Source: Lachnospiraceae bacterium 3-1
GTDB taxonomy: Bacteria; Bacillota; Clostridia; Lachnospirales; Lachnospiraceae
Reading direction: 5' to 3'
Length of the DNA stretch: 64,000 nucleotides
Assembly: GCA_000403255.2 (NCBI GenBank)
Contig: KE159592.1
Location: 1 to 64,000 of the forward strand
A model generated the notes under the pieces. That model did no database searches. It had not been told where the DNA came from and saw nothing but the letters and a program-made list of their open reading frames with translations. A program made the translations under genes and the position numbers. Position 1 is the stretch's first letter, and every line of letters begins with the position of its first letter. Shown piece after piece: positions 43,569 through 52,287 of the stretch.

Positions 43569-45815
43569 ATGCATCATAGAAGGGAAAGAAAAACAGAACT
43601 ATTGTCGCCAGCAGGCTCCCTTGATACTTTAAAAGCAGTTGCAGATGCTGGAGCAGATGCAGTATATGCAGCAGGAAATCGGTTTGGGGCAAGAGCTTAT
43701 GCAGATAATTTTACAGAAGAGGAATTGTTAGAGGCTTTGGATTACCTTCACCTGAGAGGAAAACAGCTTTACCTTACAGTAAATACTTTATTGAAAGAAC
43801 AGGAAATCAAAGAATTATATCATTATCTGAATCCTCTTTATGAAGCGGGACTGGATGCTGTAATTGTACAGGACCCAGGCGTCCTTCGCTTGGTTCGAAG
43901 CTATTTTCCAGGACTGCCCATCCATGGGAGCACTCAGATGACTATTACGGGCGCTTATGGGGCAAAATTGCTTTTGGAGGCAGGATGCAGCCGCATTGTT
44001 ACTGCCAGGGAGTTAAGTTTGGAAGAAATTTTCCATATTTATCAAGAAACCGGAGCAGAGATTGAGAGTTTTGTCCATGGGGCTCTTTGTTATAGCTATT
44101 CCGGTCAGTGTTTGATGAGCAGCATGATTGGAGGAAGAAGCGGGAATCGAGGCAGATGTGCGCAGCCTTGTCGTTTGCCATATGAATTACTTACAGAAAA
44201 ACAGGAAACGTTTTCCAAAGGAAAAGGAGAATATCTTTTAAGCTTGAAAGATTTATGTGGAATTGAATTGCTGCCCCAATTAATTCAGAGCGGCGTCTAT
44301 TCCTTTAAAATCGAAGGGCGGATGAAACAAACAGAGTATGCTGCAGGAGTTACAAGGATTTACCGGAAATATCTTGATCAATATGAGTCAAATCCGGCAC
44401 AGACTTACGAAGTTACAAAGGAAGATCAAGAGCTTTTGTTAGCCCTTGGAAACCGATGCGGATTTACAGATGGATATTATACCAGAAAAAATGGGAAAGA
44501 TATGGTTACCTTTATCAAACCTTCTCATGAAAAAGAAAAGAAAGGTTTGACACAACATCAGACAGAGAAGGAAAAAAAGTTAGAAGGTAAAGAAAAAATA
44601 AAAGGTATCTTAAGACTTTTTCAAGGAAGACCTGCCCATCTTATGTTACAGTATAAAGGGGTTCAGGTTGATGTAATTGGAGATCTGGCAGGGCCTGCAT
44701 TAAAGCAGCCTTTGACAGAGAAAATAGTGTTAGAAAAAATGCAAAAGACAGGGAATACGCCTTTTGTATTTGAAGAATTAAAATTAGAAATGGATGAAAA
44801 TGTATTTCTTACCGTAGGAGCTTTAAACCATTTACGTAGAACTGGGTTGAAATCTTTACAGGAAGAAATTTTGAAAAAGTATCATAGGAAGAGCGAGAGC
44901 CTTTCTTTTGCAGCTATGGAGGAACCCCATTGTGGGTTGCCAGAGGAATGTGAAGCCAAGAGCAATGAAGCATGTAGATGTCAAGGGGCAGAGCTTCGTG
45001 TTTTGACAGAAACATTCCAACAGTTTCAGATTACGTTAAAGCAGCCTGAGGTTGTTCGCATTTATCTTGAAGCATCCATATACTCCAGAAGGAAATTAGC
45101 AGAACAGCTTAAGGTTCAGGTTCATCAGGCACATGAAGCTGGAAAAAAATGTTATTTGGCATTCCCTTATATTTTCCGTATGGACACGGCTCTTTGGTTT
45201 CGAAAGAATTGGAAGGAAATAGAACAGGCGCAAGCAGATGGATATCTGATAAGAAATTATGAGGAGATTCAATTTTTAAAAGATATGGGTGTCGATTTTG
45301 AGGTTGTGCAGGGAGACTATAATTTGTATGGATATTCCAATGAAGCACGCAAGGCATTGGAGGAATGGTCGGTTTTCAATATTACCCTTCCAGTGGAATT
45401 GAATTTTAAGGAATTAAAGGAAATCAATTGCAAAAGAGGAGAGATGATTCTGTATGGATATCAGCCTCTCATGATTAGCAGTCAATGTCTTTTTAAAAAT
45501 GTATCTGGTTGTAATCCTGGCAAACATAATTTTTTTCTGAAAGATCGTTATGGGAAACAATTTCCGGTGAAAAAGCAATGTGAAGACTGTTATAATATCA
45601 TTTATAATATGAGTCCCACATCTTTGCTGCATCATATGGGGAAAATATATGAGCTGCATCCGGCAGGAATCCGCTTGTCTTTTACCAAGGAAAATCCAGA
45701 AGAGACCGAGCGGGTGTTTGCATGCTGGAGGCAAGCCTTTGAGGATTCTACAGACAGCCAGAAAAAATATTTTTCGGAGTATACCAACGGCCATTTTAGA
45801 CGAGGAGTCGAATAA
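43569..45815 (+). CDS. U32-family peptidase with DUF3656 (YhbU/RlhA-like)
   Basis: A 748-residue protein with AGGAGAG before ATG 43569. The U32 domain begins TELLSPAGSLDTLKAVADAG and carries the family block HGALCYSYSGQCLMSS followed by NRGRCAQPCR at ~180-205 (conserved Cys, possibly holding an iron-sulfur cluster). A DUF3656 insertion lies in the middle (~320-450). The C-terminal part has more Cys (CNPGKHNFF; CEDCYNIIY). RlhA in E. coli hydroxylates 23S rRNA C2501 (known for that member); this long clostridial form may act on rRNA or tRNA as well. It is four bases from ftsW, so translation is probably coupled. Confidence 0.9.
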   Translation: MHHRRERKTELLSPAGSLDTLKAVADAGADAVYAAGNRFGARAYADNFTEEELLEALDYLHLRGKQLYLTVNTLLKEQEIKELYHYLNPLYEAGLDAVIVQDPGVLRLVRSYFPGLPIHGSTQMTITGAYGAKLLLEAGCSRIVTARELSLEEIFHIYQETGAEIESFVHGALCYSYSGQCLMSSMIGGRSGNRGRCAQPCRLPYELLTEKQETFSKGKGEYLLSLKDLCGIELLPQLIQSGVYSFKIEGRMKQTEYAAGVTRIYRKYLDQYESNPAQTYEVTKEDQELLLALGNRCGFTDGYYTRKNGKDMVTFIKPSHEKEKKGLTQHQTEKEKKLEGKEKIKGILRLFQGRPAHLMLQYKGVQVDVIGDLAGPALKQPLTEKIVLEKMQKTGNTPFVFEELKLEMDENVFLTVGALNHLRRTGLKSLQEEILKKYHRKSESLSFAAMEEPHCGLPEECEAKSNEACRCQGAELRVLTETFQQFQITLKQPEVVRIYLEASIYSRRKLAEQLKVQVHQAHEAGKKCYLAFPYIFRMDTALWFRKNWKEIEQAQADGYLIRNYEEIQFLKDMGVDFEVVQGDYNLYGYSNEARKALEEWSVFNITLPVELNFKELKEINCKRGEMILYGYQPLMISSQCLFKNVSGCNPGKHNFFLKDRYGKQFPVKKQCEDCYNIIYNMSPTSLLHHMGKIYELHPAGIRLSFTKENPEETERVFACWRQAFEDSTDSQKKYFSEYTNGHFRRGVE

Positions 45816-45818
45816 TTT

Positions 45819-47363
45819 ATGTTACATTTAATTACAGAACTATCCAAGTATACAATGATTATATTGTTTGCTCTTTATACTTGGCAGTGTTTTTCTGCCT
45901 TGAATAAAAAGGTGGATTTGGAAGAACAGGCATGGAAATTTAAAAAACAGGTCATGTATATGTATTTATTTCATCTAAATGCCTATGGGGTTCTTTACTT
46001 GTCTACAAAGAATCAGGATTTGTTGAAATTTTATCTGGAACAGGTGGTTTTCTTTCTTACTGTACAGGTCTGCTATAGAATTTTTTACAAACGGGTATCG
46101 AAGCTGATCGTGAATAATATGTGCATGCTTATGTGCATTGGTTTTGTGGTGCTGACACGTCTTTCATACAAGCATGCAGTAAAGCAATTTGTAATTGCCG
46201 TTATTTCCATGGCAATTACCATGTTGATTCCATTCTTTATCAGCCGCTGGAAATTTGTCCGAAGTCTTACATGGATGTATGCATTAGCAGGAATTACTAT
46301 GTTGGGAGTGGTGGCGGTTTTGGGGGCAGTGTCCCATGGCGCGAAACTTTCATTTTCTGTAGCAGGTGTTACGATCCAGCCTTCAGAGTTTATTAAAATT
46401 ATATTTGTTTTTTTTGTTGCATCCATGTTTTATGAGTCTACAGAATTTATACAGGTAGTAAAGGCAACTGTGGTTGCAGCAATGCATGTGGTGATTTTGG
46501 TGTTATCTCGGGATTTGGGAGCTGCACTTATATTTTTTATTGCCTATCTGGTAATGTTGTATGTAGCTACCAGAAAATTATACTATTTTGCAGGGGGGCT
46601 GCTATGCGGCGCAGCCGCGTCTGTAGTGGCATATTATCTGTTCAATCACGTTCGTGTGCGTGTGGTAGCATGGCAGGATCCTCTTGCAGTCTTTGAACGG
46701 GAAGGAAACCAGATATCTAATTCACTGTTTGCGATTGGAACAGGCGGATGGTTTGGTATGGGATTGAATCAGGGAATGCCATATAAAATACCAGAAGTAA
46801 AACAGGATTTTATTTTTTCAGCAGTTGCAGAGGAGTTAGGTGGAATTTTTGCGATTTGTTTGATTTTAGTCTGTGTAAGCTGCTTTTTGATGTTTTTAAA
46901 TATTGCCATGCAAATAAAAGATTTTTTTTATAAATTAGTGGCATTGGGGTTGGGGACCATTTATGGGTTCCAGATTTTCCTTTCGATTGGCGGAGATATT
47001 AAATTTATTCCTTCTACGGGAGTGACACTTCCCCTTGTTAGCTATGGCGGGAGTTCTCTTCTGAGCACATTGATTATTTTTGCGATTATTCAAGGATTGT
47101 ATTTGATGCGTGAACGTGGAGAAGAAGAGATGGAAATTATAGAAAAGCCTAAGAAAAAGAAAAAAAAGCAGACAGGCCGTCGTCTGGATGAGGTGGAAGA
47201 GGAAATTTTCCAAGAGTCCAAAGAAATAGGCGCCTGGGTGTCTAAAAATCTTGATGGGGAGGAGCCGGAAAGTTCCAGAAAGTCCGGGAAAAAGAAGAGG
47301 AAAGGAAGGATATCGTCTCATGAAGAAACCATCCACGGAACCAAGGTCCAGGATTTCGACTAA
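45819..47363 (+). CDS. FtsW/RodA/SpoVE-family peptidoglycan polymerase
   Basis: A 514-residue membrane protein with about 12 helices. The SEDS signature is present: AVAGVTIQPSEF-type loop (GVTIQPSEFIKIIFVFF), LVLSRDLGAALIFF with the catalytic Asp, and SIGGDIKFIPSTGVTLPLVS, YGGSS near the end. An N-terminal ~120-residue section with four helices and a charged C-terminal tail (KKKKKKQTGRR) are longer than in minimal FtsW. It would polymerise lipid II with a class B PBP, which is encoded right behind it and overlaps it by 44 bp. The pair most likely works in cell division, elongation or sporulation; the exact role cannot be decided here. Confidence 0.93.
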   Translation: MLHLITELSKYTMIILFALYTWQCFSALNKKVDLEEQAWKFKKQVMYMYLFHLNAYGVLYLSTKNQDLLKFYLEQVVFFLTVQVCYRIFYKRVSKLIVNNMCMLMCIGFVVLTRLSYKHAVKQFVIAVISMAITMLIPFFISRWKFVRSLTWMYALAGITMLGVVAVLGAVSHGAKLSFSVAGVTIQPSEFIKIIFVFFVASMFYESTEFIQVVKATVVAAMHVVILVLSRDLGAALIFFIAYLVMLYVATRKLYYFAGGLLCGAAASVVAYYLFNHVRVRVVAWQDPLAVFEREGNQISNSLFAIGTGGWFGMGLNQGMPYKIPEVKQDFIFSAVAEELGGIFAICLILVCVSCFLMFLNIAMQIKDFFYKLVALGLGTIYGFQIFLSIGGDIKFIPSTGVTLPLVSYGGSSLLSTLIIFAIIQGLYLMRERGEEEMEIIEKPKKKKKKQTGRRLDEVEEEIFQESKEIGAWVSKNLDGEEPESSRKSGKKKRKGRISSHEETIHGTKVQDFD

Positions 47364-48783
47364 TACAAAGAAGAAAAAAAATAGAGAATTTGTTGTGATT
47401 ACGTATCTATTTGTGGGAATGTTTATGTTGATGATGGGATATTTTGCTTATTTTCAGATTTTCCGCAGTGAGGATTTTATTAATAGTCCATATAATACCC
47501 GGCAAAATACATTTGCAGAGCATGTGGTTCGTGGTGAAATCCGTTCCGCAGATGGTAAGACGCTGGCGCAGACCATCGTAGGCGAAGATGGAAGTGAGAC
47601 AAGATATTACCCCTACGGCAGTATGTTTGCCCATGCGGTAGGATATGACAGTAATGGAAAGTCAGGAATAGAGTCTTTTGGGAATTTTAGTTTGCTTCGT
47701 TCCCACGCTTTCTTTTTGGAACAAGTGTTTCATGGTATCCAGGATCAGAAAAATCAGGGAGACAATATTGTGACCACTTTGAATTATGATTTGCAGGAAA
47801 CAGCATATCAGGCATTGGGAGAAAACCGTGGGGCGGTAGTTGTACTGGAGCCAGATACTGGGAAAATTCTTGCTATGGTTTCAAAACCGGATTTTGACCC
47901 AAATACCATAGAAGCCCAGTGGGACAGTATTATTTCCAATACAGATAGTGAAAATTCGATTTTGGTCAATCGGGCCACCCAGGGATTGTACCCGCCTGGG
48001 TCTACCTTTAAAATTTTAACAACATTGGAATATATCCGGGAAAATTCCAATTATCAGAATTATTCCTATGAATGTACGGGAAGCATTGCAATGGAGAATA
48101 CAGAGATTCACTGTTATAACCATGCAGTGCATGGAATGGAAAATTTGGAAACTTCTTTTGCAAAATCTTGTAATACTTCTTATGCGAATATTGGTTTGGG
48201 GCTGGACAAAAAAGCCTTTTGGCAGCTATGTGACAGTGTGCTGTTTGGCAAAGATTTGCCCATTTCCTATCCATTTAATAAGAGCAGCTTTGTTTTAAAA
48301 GAAAATTCGAATACAGATGAGGTGACCCAGACAGCTATTGGGCAGGGAGAAACATTGGTGACACCCATGCATATGGCCATGCTAACTTCGGCAATTGCAA
48401 ACAAAGGCATATTGATGCGGCCCTATGTGATTGATCATACTGAAAATTACAAAGGCGTTACTGTGAAAAATTACCGTGCTTCTCAGTATGGTTCCCTTTT
48501 TACCCAGGAGGAAGCTGCAAAGCTAGGGGAATTTATGTCTTTGGTGGTAAGTGAAGGGACTGGCTCAAAATTAAGTGGTCAGAGTTATCAGGCGGCAGGA
48601 AAGACAGGATCTGCGGAATTTAGCAGCAATAAGTCTGAAAGTCATGCATGGTTCACTGGATACGCATCTACAGAGGAAAAGGGGACCATTGCAGTTACTG
48701 TGATTGTAGAAAAGGGCGGTTCAGGAAGTGAGGCTGCAGTTCCCATTGCAAAGCAGGTGTTTGATCGTTTCTTTACCATGTAA
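47320..48783 (+). CDS. Class B penicillin-binding protein (PbpA/FtsI type)
   Basis: A 487-residue protein. ATG 47320 is chosen: it follows GGAAGG and places a cytoplasmic Lys-rich start before the single TM helix (FVVITYLFVGMFMLMMGYFA). The dimerisation domain starts at ~60 (VRGEIRSADGKTLAQTI). Transpeptidase motifs are STFK in YPPGSTFKILTT, SCN in SFAKSCNTSYANIG and KTGS in AAGKTGSAEF. It cross-links peptidoglycan outside the membrane and is a beta-lactam target. Short for a class B PBP and similar to the actinobacterial/clostridial PbpA group. Coupled to the SEDS gene by overlap. Confidence 0.93.
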   Translation: MKKPSTEPRSRISTNTKKKKNREFVVITYLFVGMFMLMMGYFAYFQIFRSEDFINSPYNTRQNTFAEHVVRGEIRSADGKTLAQTIVGEDGSETRYYPYGSMFAHAVGYDSNGKSGIESFGNFSLLRSHAFFLEQVFHGIQDQKNQGDNIVTTLNYDLQETAYQALGENRGAVVVLEPDTGKILAMVSKPDFDPNTIEAQWDSIISNTDSENSILVNRATQGLYPPGSTFKILTTLEYIRENSNYQNYSYECTGSIAMENTEIHCYNHAVHGMENLETSFAKSCNTSYANIGLGLDKKAFWQLCDSVLFGKDLPISYPFNKSSFVLKENSNTDEVTQTAIGQGETLVTPMHMAMLTSAIANKGILMRPYVIDHTENYKGVTVKNYRASQYGSLFTQEEAAKLGEFMSLVVSEGTGSKLSGQSYQAAGKTGSAEFSSNKSESHAWFTGYASTEEKGTIAVTVIVEKGGSGSEAAVPIAKQVFDRFFTM

Positions 48784-48841
48784 GCCTTCATTTTTTATTG
48801 GAAAGAAAGCCGAGAGCTGGACTATAATATGAAATTTAATC

Positions 48842-48855
48842 AATAGCAGAAACTT
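48842..48855 (+). repeat. 14-bp direct repeat, left
   Basis: AATAGCAGAAACTT, identical to 49047-49060. The two copies flank the 191-bp hairpin element exactly. Confidence 0.85.
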
Positions 48856-49046
48856 TGAGTTTCCCCATTTTACAATTCATAGTACCAAAAGGTTTCCATC
48901 ACGAAGTGATGGAAACACTTTGCACAGAAAAGCACTCTGGAAAGCTAGCTTTTCAGAGGCTTTTTGTGCAAGATGTCTATGCTGCCAAAGGCAGCAAGAC
49001 CTTTTGGTTCTATAGTATCGGCTATTATAAAAAATGGGGAAACTCA
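48856..49046. mobile_element. 191-bp multi-hairpin element (MITE-like or structured RNA)
   Basis: The ends TGAGTTTCCCCATTTT (48856-48871) and AAAATGGGGAAACTCA (49031-49046) are perfect inverted repeats. Inside, ACCAAAAGG pairs with CCTTTTGGT. Three hairpins follow in order: GTTTCCATCAC/GTGATGGAAAC, a two-step stem TTGCACAGAAAAG...CTTTTTGTGCAA, and GCTGCC/GGCAGC. Identical 14-bp direct repeats flank it. It encodes no protein. It may be a non-autonomous mobile element with a long target duplication or a folded RNA. It occupies the 350-bp gap between the PBP and Nudix genes. Confidence 0.7.
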
Positions 49047-49060
49047 AATAGCAGAAACTT
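49047..49060 (+). repeat. 14-bp direct repeat, right
   Basis: AATAGCAGAAACTT, the second copy of 48842-48855. Confidence 0.85.
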
Positions 49061-49129
49061 CTTGCAAGAAAATGGAAAAAGGGGTATACTAGTTTCAAAG
49101 TTCTATAAACCACATCAGGAGGTATTGCA

Positions 49130-49582
49130 ATGATTGAAGCAACGAGTTGTGGTGGTGTGGTAATATTTCGTGGAAAGATTTTGCTTTTATATAAGAATTA
49201 CAAGAACAAATATGAGGGCTGGGTACTTCCAAAAGGAACTGTGGAGCCAGGTGAAGAATACAGAGACACAGCGGCAAGAGAGGTGCTGGAAGAGACGGGA
49301 GTAGATGCCTCGATTATTAAGTATGTAGGGAAGAGCCAGTATACTTTTACTGTACCAGATGATACAGTGGAAAAGGATGTGCACTGGTATCTTATGATGG
49401 CAGACAGTTATTACAGCAAACCACAACGGGAAGAATATTTTGTTGATTCAGGGTACTATAAATTTCATGAGGCTTACCATCTGCTTCGTTTTGCTAATGA
49501 GAAGCAAATATTGGAGAAAGCGTATAATGAATATCTTGATTTAAAGAAAAGTAATCTTTGGGGCAACAGAAAATATTTCTAA
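49130..49582 (+). CDS. Nudix hydrolase
   Basis: A 150-residue protein with CAGGAGG before ATG 49130. The Nudix box spans ~35-57 (GTVEPGEEYRDTAAREVLEE, then TGV), with all metal-binding Glu residues. The protein begins with SCGGVVIFRGKILLLYKN, the usual first strands. It hydrolyses a nucleoside diphosphate linked to another group; diadenosine polyphosphates or damaged nucleotides are typical. The substrate cannot be read from sequence. It is followed by a clear terminator, so it is a single-gene unit. Confidence 0.93.
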   Translation: MIEATSCGGVVIFRGKILLLYKNYKNKYEGWVLPKGTVEPGEEYRDTAAREVLEETGVDASIIKYVGKSQYTFTVPDDTVEKDVHWYLMMADSYYSKPQREEYFVDSGYYKFHEAYHLLRFANEKQILEKAYNEYLDLKKSNLWGNRKYF

Positions 49583-49616
49583 AGTCTGCTCTTAACAGAG
49601 CAGCAGTTACACACAG

Positions 49617-49648
49617 AAAAAGGCGCTCTTCCCATGAGCACCTTTTTA
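49617..49648 (+). terminator. Terminator after the Nudix gene
   Basis: AAAAAGGCGCTC, seven-base loop, GAGCACCTTTTT with one mismatch, then a T run. Confidence 0.8.
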
Positions 49649-49737
49649 TCATATTAGAAAAGCATTTGAATTTTCGTATGATAACCCTATACACGTTCAA
49701 ATTTTGTATGGACAGGTGAGAGTTTCAGGAGAACTTT

Positions 49738-50094
49738 ATGGATTGGTATAAGGAATTTTATGCAGGAGAGGATATTGTAGGAAAAAAGCATAAGATAAAA
49801 TGGAAAATTCTCCATCATGCAGGGCAGATTGGTATTTATGTGATTACTTTGAGCAGTAATCCAGAGAATTTGTTGGACATTATCCCTTCTTGGGAATTGA
49901 TGCAGAAATATTATCCCAAATCAGACCTTCTGGTTATAGGGGTAGATAAGGGGTATGAAAATGCCATGGAATTGGCAGGGATGATTGTTATGGATGTATA
50001 TGAGAAGACCGGAACATTTCAAATCAGAGATTATTTTCTTGAAAAACACAAAGAGAATCAGAAGAAAGGGCGCAAATGGAAATTCTGTTTGTAA
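49738..50094 (+). CDS. Conserved hypothetical protein before the ytfI-like gene
   Basis: A 118-residue soluble protein with CAGGAG before ATG 49738. It alternates strands and helices (KIKWKILHHAGQIGIYVITL; KSDLLVIGVDKGYENAMELA) and ends in a basic tail (KENQKKGRKWKFCL). No family is recognised. It overlaps the next gene by 19 bp and is probably translated together with it, so it may share the sporulation link of the ytfI-gerW pair (inference). Confidence 0.7.
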   Translation: MDWYKEFYAGEDIVGKKHKIKWKILHHAGQIGIYVITLSSNPENLLDIIPSWELMQKYYPKSDLLVIGVDKGYENAMELAGMIVMDVYEKTGTFQIRDYFLEKHKENQKKGRKWKFCL

Positions 50095-51062
50095 TTTTAA
50101 AAATAATTGGTATTTTTCTGGCAGTTCTATTATTGTTTTTTGTTGCGTTGATTCTGGTTCCGGTCCGGTATCGCGTCACTTTGAAAGTGCAGGATGAAGT
50201 GGAAGGTAAGGCCGTAGTTCACTGGCTGCTTCATTTGGTGGATGTGAGGATATACTATAAGGAAAAAGATATTTCTTTTAAGCTGCGTATATTTGGGATT
50301 TCTTTACCCTTGGGAGAGAAAGGGAAAAAGGAGCGCAGGGGTACAGGAAGAATAAAGAAGAGAAAAAAGGTTCAAAATATTTCAGATGAAACAGTTGAAA
50401 CAGAAGATTTTGAAGAGACAGGTCAAGAGGAGCACGCAGGCCAAGAAGAAGGTTTTTCAGAAGAACGTATTTCTTTCAAAGAAGATTTCTTAAAAGAAGA
50501 TTTTATTGAAAAAGAAACGTTACCTGAACAGGAAAGAAAAAAATCAGGAAAAAAGAAAAGAAAAAAACAAAAGAAAAAGAAAGGTTTTGAAGGAAAAGTC
50601 AAAACAGGATTTTATAATTTTAAACAAAAAGGACAGGCAGTTCACAATGGATTTAGCCAACAAGCAGAAGATGGTGAAAGTGGGACGACTACTGTGAAAG
50701 GTCAAATAGAAAAAATAAAAAAGATCATTTATGAGGAAAGTAACCAGTTGGCATTTTTTCATGTTTTGCGAGAAGTTCAATATTTATTCCGCCATTACAT
50801 TCCTGGGACAATTTCAGGAAATGTGACTTTTTCCATGGGGAATCCAGAGTGGACAGGAAAAGCGCTGGGTGCGGCAAGTTTTCTTCCTTTCTGGGCAAGG
50901 TCAAGAATGGTTATTATGCCTGATTTCCTTTCAGAATCTTTTTATGCAAAGGGGATTATTTTTGTTGCTGGGCATATTCGGTTTTTACATGTTCCAGTGA
51001 TAGGAATTCGCTTGATTACAGACAAAAATATACGAAAATTAATAACAAATATAAGAAAATAG
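50076..51062 (+). CDS. DUF2953 protein (YtfI-like)
   Basis: A 328-residue protein. One N-terminal TM helix (EILFVILKIIGIFLAVLLLF, with more hydrophobic residues after it) precedes a conserved strand region (LVPVRYRVTLKVQDEVEGKA). The middle (~75-190) is an unusually long stretch rich in Lys, Glu and Gln without clear fold. The C-terminus (ISGNVTFSMGNPEWTGKALG; DFLSESFYAKGIIFVAGHIR) matches DUF2953. In Bacillus the ytfI and ytfJ genes are adjacent, as here. Role unknown, probably in sporulation or germination. Confidence 0.8.
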   Translation: MEILFVILKIIGIFLAVLLLFFVALILVPVRYRVTLKVQDEVEGKAVVHWLLHLVDVRIYYKEKDISFKLRIFGISLPLGEKGKKERRGTGRIKKRKKVQNISDETVETEDFEETGQEEHAGQEEGFSEERISFKEDFLKEDFIEKETLPEQERKKSGKKKRKKQKKKKGFEGKVKTGFYNFKQKGQAVHNGFSQQAEDGESGTTTVKGQIEKIKKIIYEESNQLAFFHVLREVQYLFRHYIPGTISGNVTFSMGNPEWTGKALGAASFLPFWARSRMVIMPDFLSESFYAKGIIFVAGHIRFLHVPVIGIRLITDKNIRKLITNIRK

Positions 51063-51076
51063 CAGGAGGTCATATC

Positions 51077-51511
51077 ATGCAGGAAAATAATTTTAACACA
51101 ACCGTGCAATCCTTATTTAAAGGAATGGATAGCTTTATTACTACAAAGACAGTGGTTGGAGATGCAGTGCATATTGGAGATACGATAATCCTTCCATTGA
51201 TTGAAGTTTCATTCGGTGTGGGTGCAGGTGCATTTTGTCATGAGAAAAAGAATAACGCTGCTGGAGGATTGGGCGGCAGGATTACGCCAAGTGCAGTACT
51301 GGTGATTCAGAATGGAAGTACGAAATTGGTAAATGTTAAGAATCAGGATGGTATTACCAAGATTTTGGACATGGTTCCAGAGCTGGTCAATAAATTCACA
51401 GACAGGAATTCGGCAAAAAAACAATCAAAAGAGGATGAAAAGGCCAGGGAAGCAGCAGCGCAGGATTTGGCTGAAAAATTAAATCTTTCCAAAGAAGAAA
51501 CAGAGCAGTAA
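51077..51511 (+). CDS. gerW: Spore protein GerW/YtfJ family
   Basis: A 144-residue protein with AGCAGGAGG before ATG 51077. The GerW domain has the glycine-rich core (EVSFGVGAGAFCHEKKNNAA, GGLGGRITPSAVLVIQNG), and a Lys/Glu-rich helical tail follows. YtfJ family members are made in the forespore under sigma-G-type control and are linked with germination of Bacillus spores (known of the family). The presence of this gene and a SASP shows that the host lineage forms spores. A strong terminator follows. Confidence 0.92.
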   Translation: MQENNFNTTVQSLFKGMDSFITTKTVVGDAVHIGDTIILPLIEVSFGVGAGAFCHEKKNNAAGGLGGRITPSAVLVIQNGSTKLVNVKNQDGITKILDMVPELVNKFTDRNSAKKQSKEDEKAREAAAQDLAEKLNLSKEETEQ

Positions 51512-51566
51512 TTTTGCCGGCTGTAGAAATAGAAAAATCACAAATAAAAGGAATTTTTTAAATGAG

Positions 51567-51599
51567 AGAGCATATATTAGTAGTAATATATGCTCTTTT
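51567..51599 (+). terminator. Terminator after gerW
   Basis: AGAGCATATATTA (51567-51579), loop GTAG, TAATATATGCTCT (51584-51596), TTTC: a 13-bp perfect stem. Confidence 0.85.
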
Positions 51600-51610
51600 C
51601 TGGTGATGGC

Positions 51611-51748
51611 ATGAAACGACTCATCGGTTTTATACTGTTTTGGATAGCAGTGGGAATGGCGATTATGATTTTTCTGCCTAATGAGGCCCTTGGAATATTG
51701 ATCATCTTTGTCTTGCTGTTACTGGGTTATAATTTGTTTTGCTGTTAA
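51611..51748 (+). CDS. 45-residue two-helix membrane protein
   Basis: ATG 51611 to TAA 51746-51748. Two hydrophobic helices (LIGFILFWIAVGMAIMIFLP; ALGILIIFVLLLLGYNLFCC) are separated by a short N-E-A turn, with a basic start (MKRL). The composition is fully that of a membrane protein, so translation is likely although the ribosome binding site is weak. Small proteins of this type occur in Lachnospiraceae. It begins 12 bp after the gerW terminator. Function unknown. Confidence 0.55.
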   Translation: MKRLIGFILFWIAVGMAIMIFLPNEALGILIIFVLLLLGYNLFCC

Positions 51749-51754
51749 AATTCT

Positions 51755-51850
51755 TCCTGGAGTCAAATACCCCGCAGGGCACTTACCCTCGCGGCATTCG
51801 CCAAATATCCGCGCGAGCGCGGCTGCTTGGCTCATTGCTCGCGGGAATAA
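51755..51850. repeat. GC-rich REP-like intergenic sequence
   Basis: The stretch (CCCCGCAGGGC, TCGCGGCATTCGCC, CCGCGCGAGCGCGGC, CTCGCGGG) is much richer in GC than everything nearby and holds several CG-rich palindromic words. It lies between convergent genes. Weak frames on both strands are not supported. It may be a dispersed repeat. Confidence 0.4.
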
Positions 51851-51946
51851 AATGGGTGTGAAGTTTCCAGGCAATATCGTTGTTAAGACAAAAAAATAGA
51901 AGCAGTACATTTCGAATCAATGACTGCTTCTGGTGTTCTCATAAAA

Positions 51947-52132
51947 CTAAGCTCTTTCCACTTTTCCGCTTCTTAAGCAAGAAGTACAAACATACATCTT
52001 CTTAGAGGCTCCATTCACTTTACACCTTACAGATTTAATATTAGATTTCCACATCCTTCTGGTTTTTTTATGAGAATGGCTGACATTATTTCCGAAATGC
52101 GCGCCTTTTCCACAAATACTACATTTTGCCAT
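51947..52132 (-). CDS. rpmB: 50S ribosomal protein L28
   Basis: A 61-residue protein. ATG 52132 follows AAGGAGGTG; an ATG at 52150 is upstream of that site and rejected. The sequence [20 protein letters not shown] and the end [14 protein letters not shown] match L28 with four Cys of a zinc ribbon. It is transcribed alone, divergent from the asp23-fakA-recG genes. Confidence 0.97.
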   Translation of the reverse strand: MAKCSICGKGAHFGNNVSHSHKKTRRMWKSNIKSVRCKVNGASKKMYVCTSCLRSGKVERA

Positions 52133-52254
52133 AATTGCACCTCCTTGCACCGTATTAAGCTCGTATACACGAACTCACAACAAGGCTATTTTAACAGATA
52201 GGTGTACAGAATGCAAGTAGAAAATGAATTTTTTATAAAAAGACAAAATATATG

Positions 52255-52283
52255 TTTCATTTTTCCCAAAAAACGGTTATAAT
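52255..52283 (+). promoter_or_regulatory. Probable promoter of the asp23-fakA operon
   Basis: TATAAT (52278-52283) with a weak TTTCAT (52255-52260) 17 bp upstream. The transcript would start directly at the hairpin leader. Confidence 0.5.
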
Positions 52284-52287
52284 ATAA

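Noticed and set aside
51719-51910. Two 63-codon frames on opposite strands over the GC-rich block
   Set aside because: Both are translations of the palindromic GC-rich sequence, without start sites or domains.
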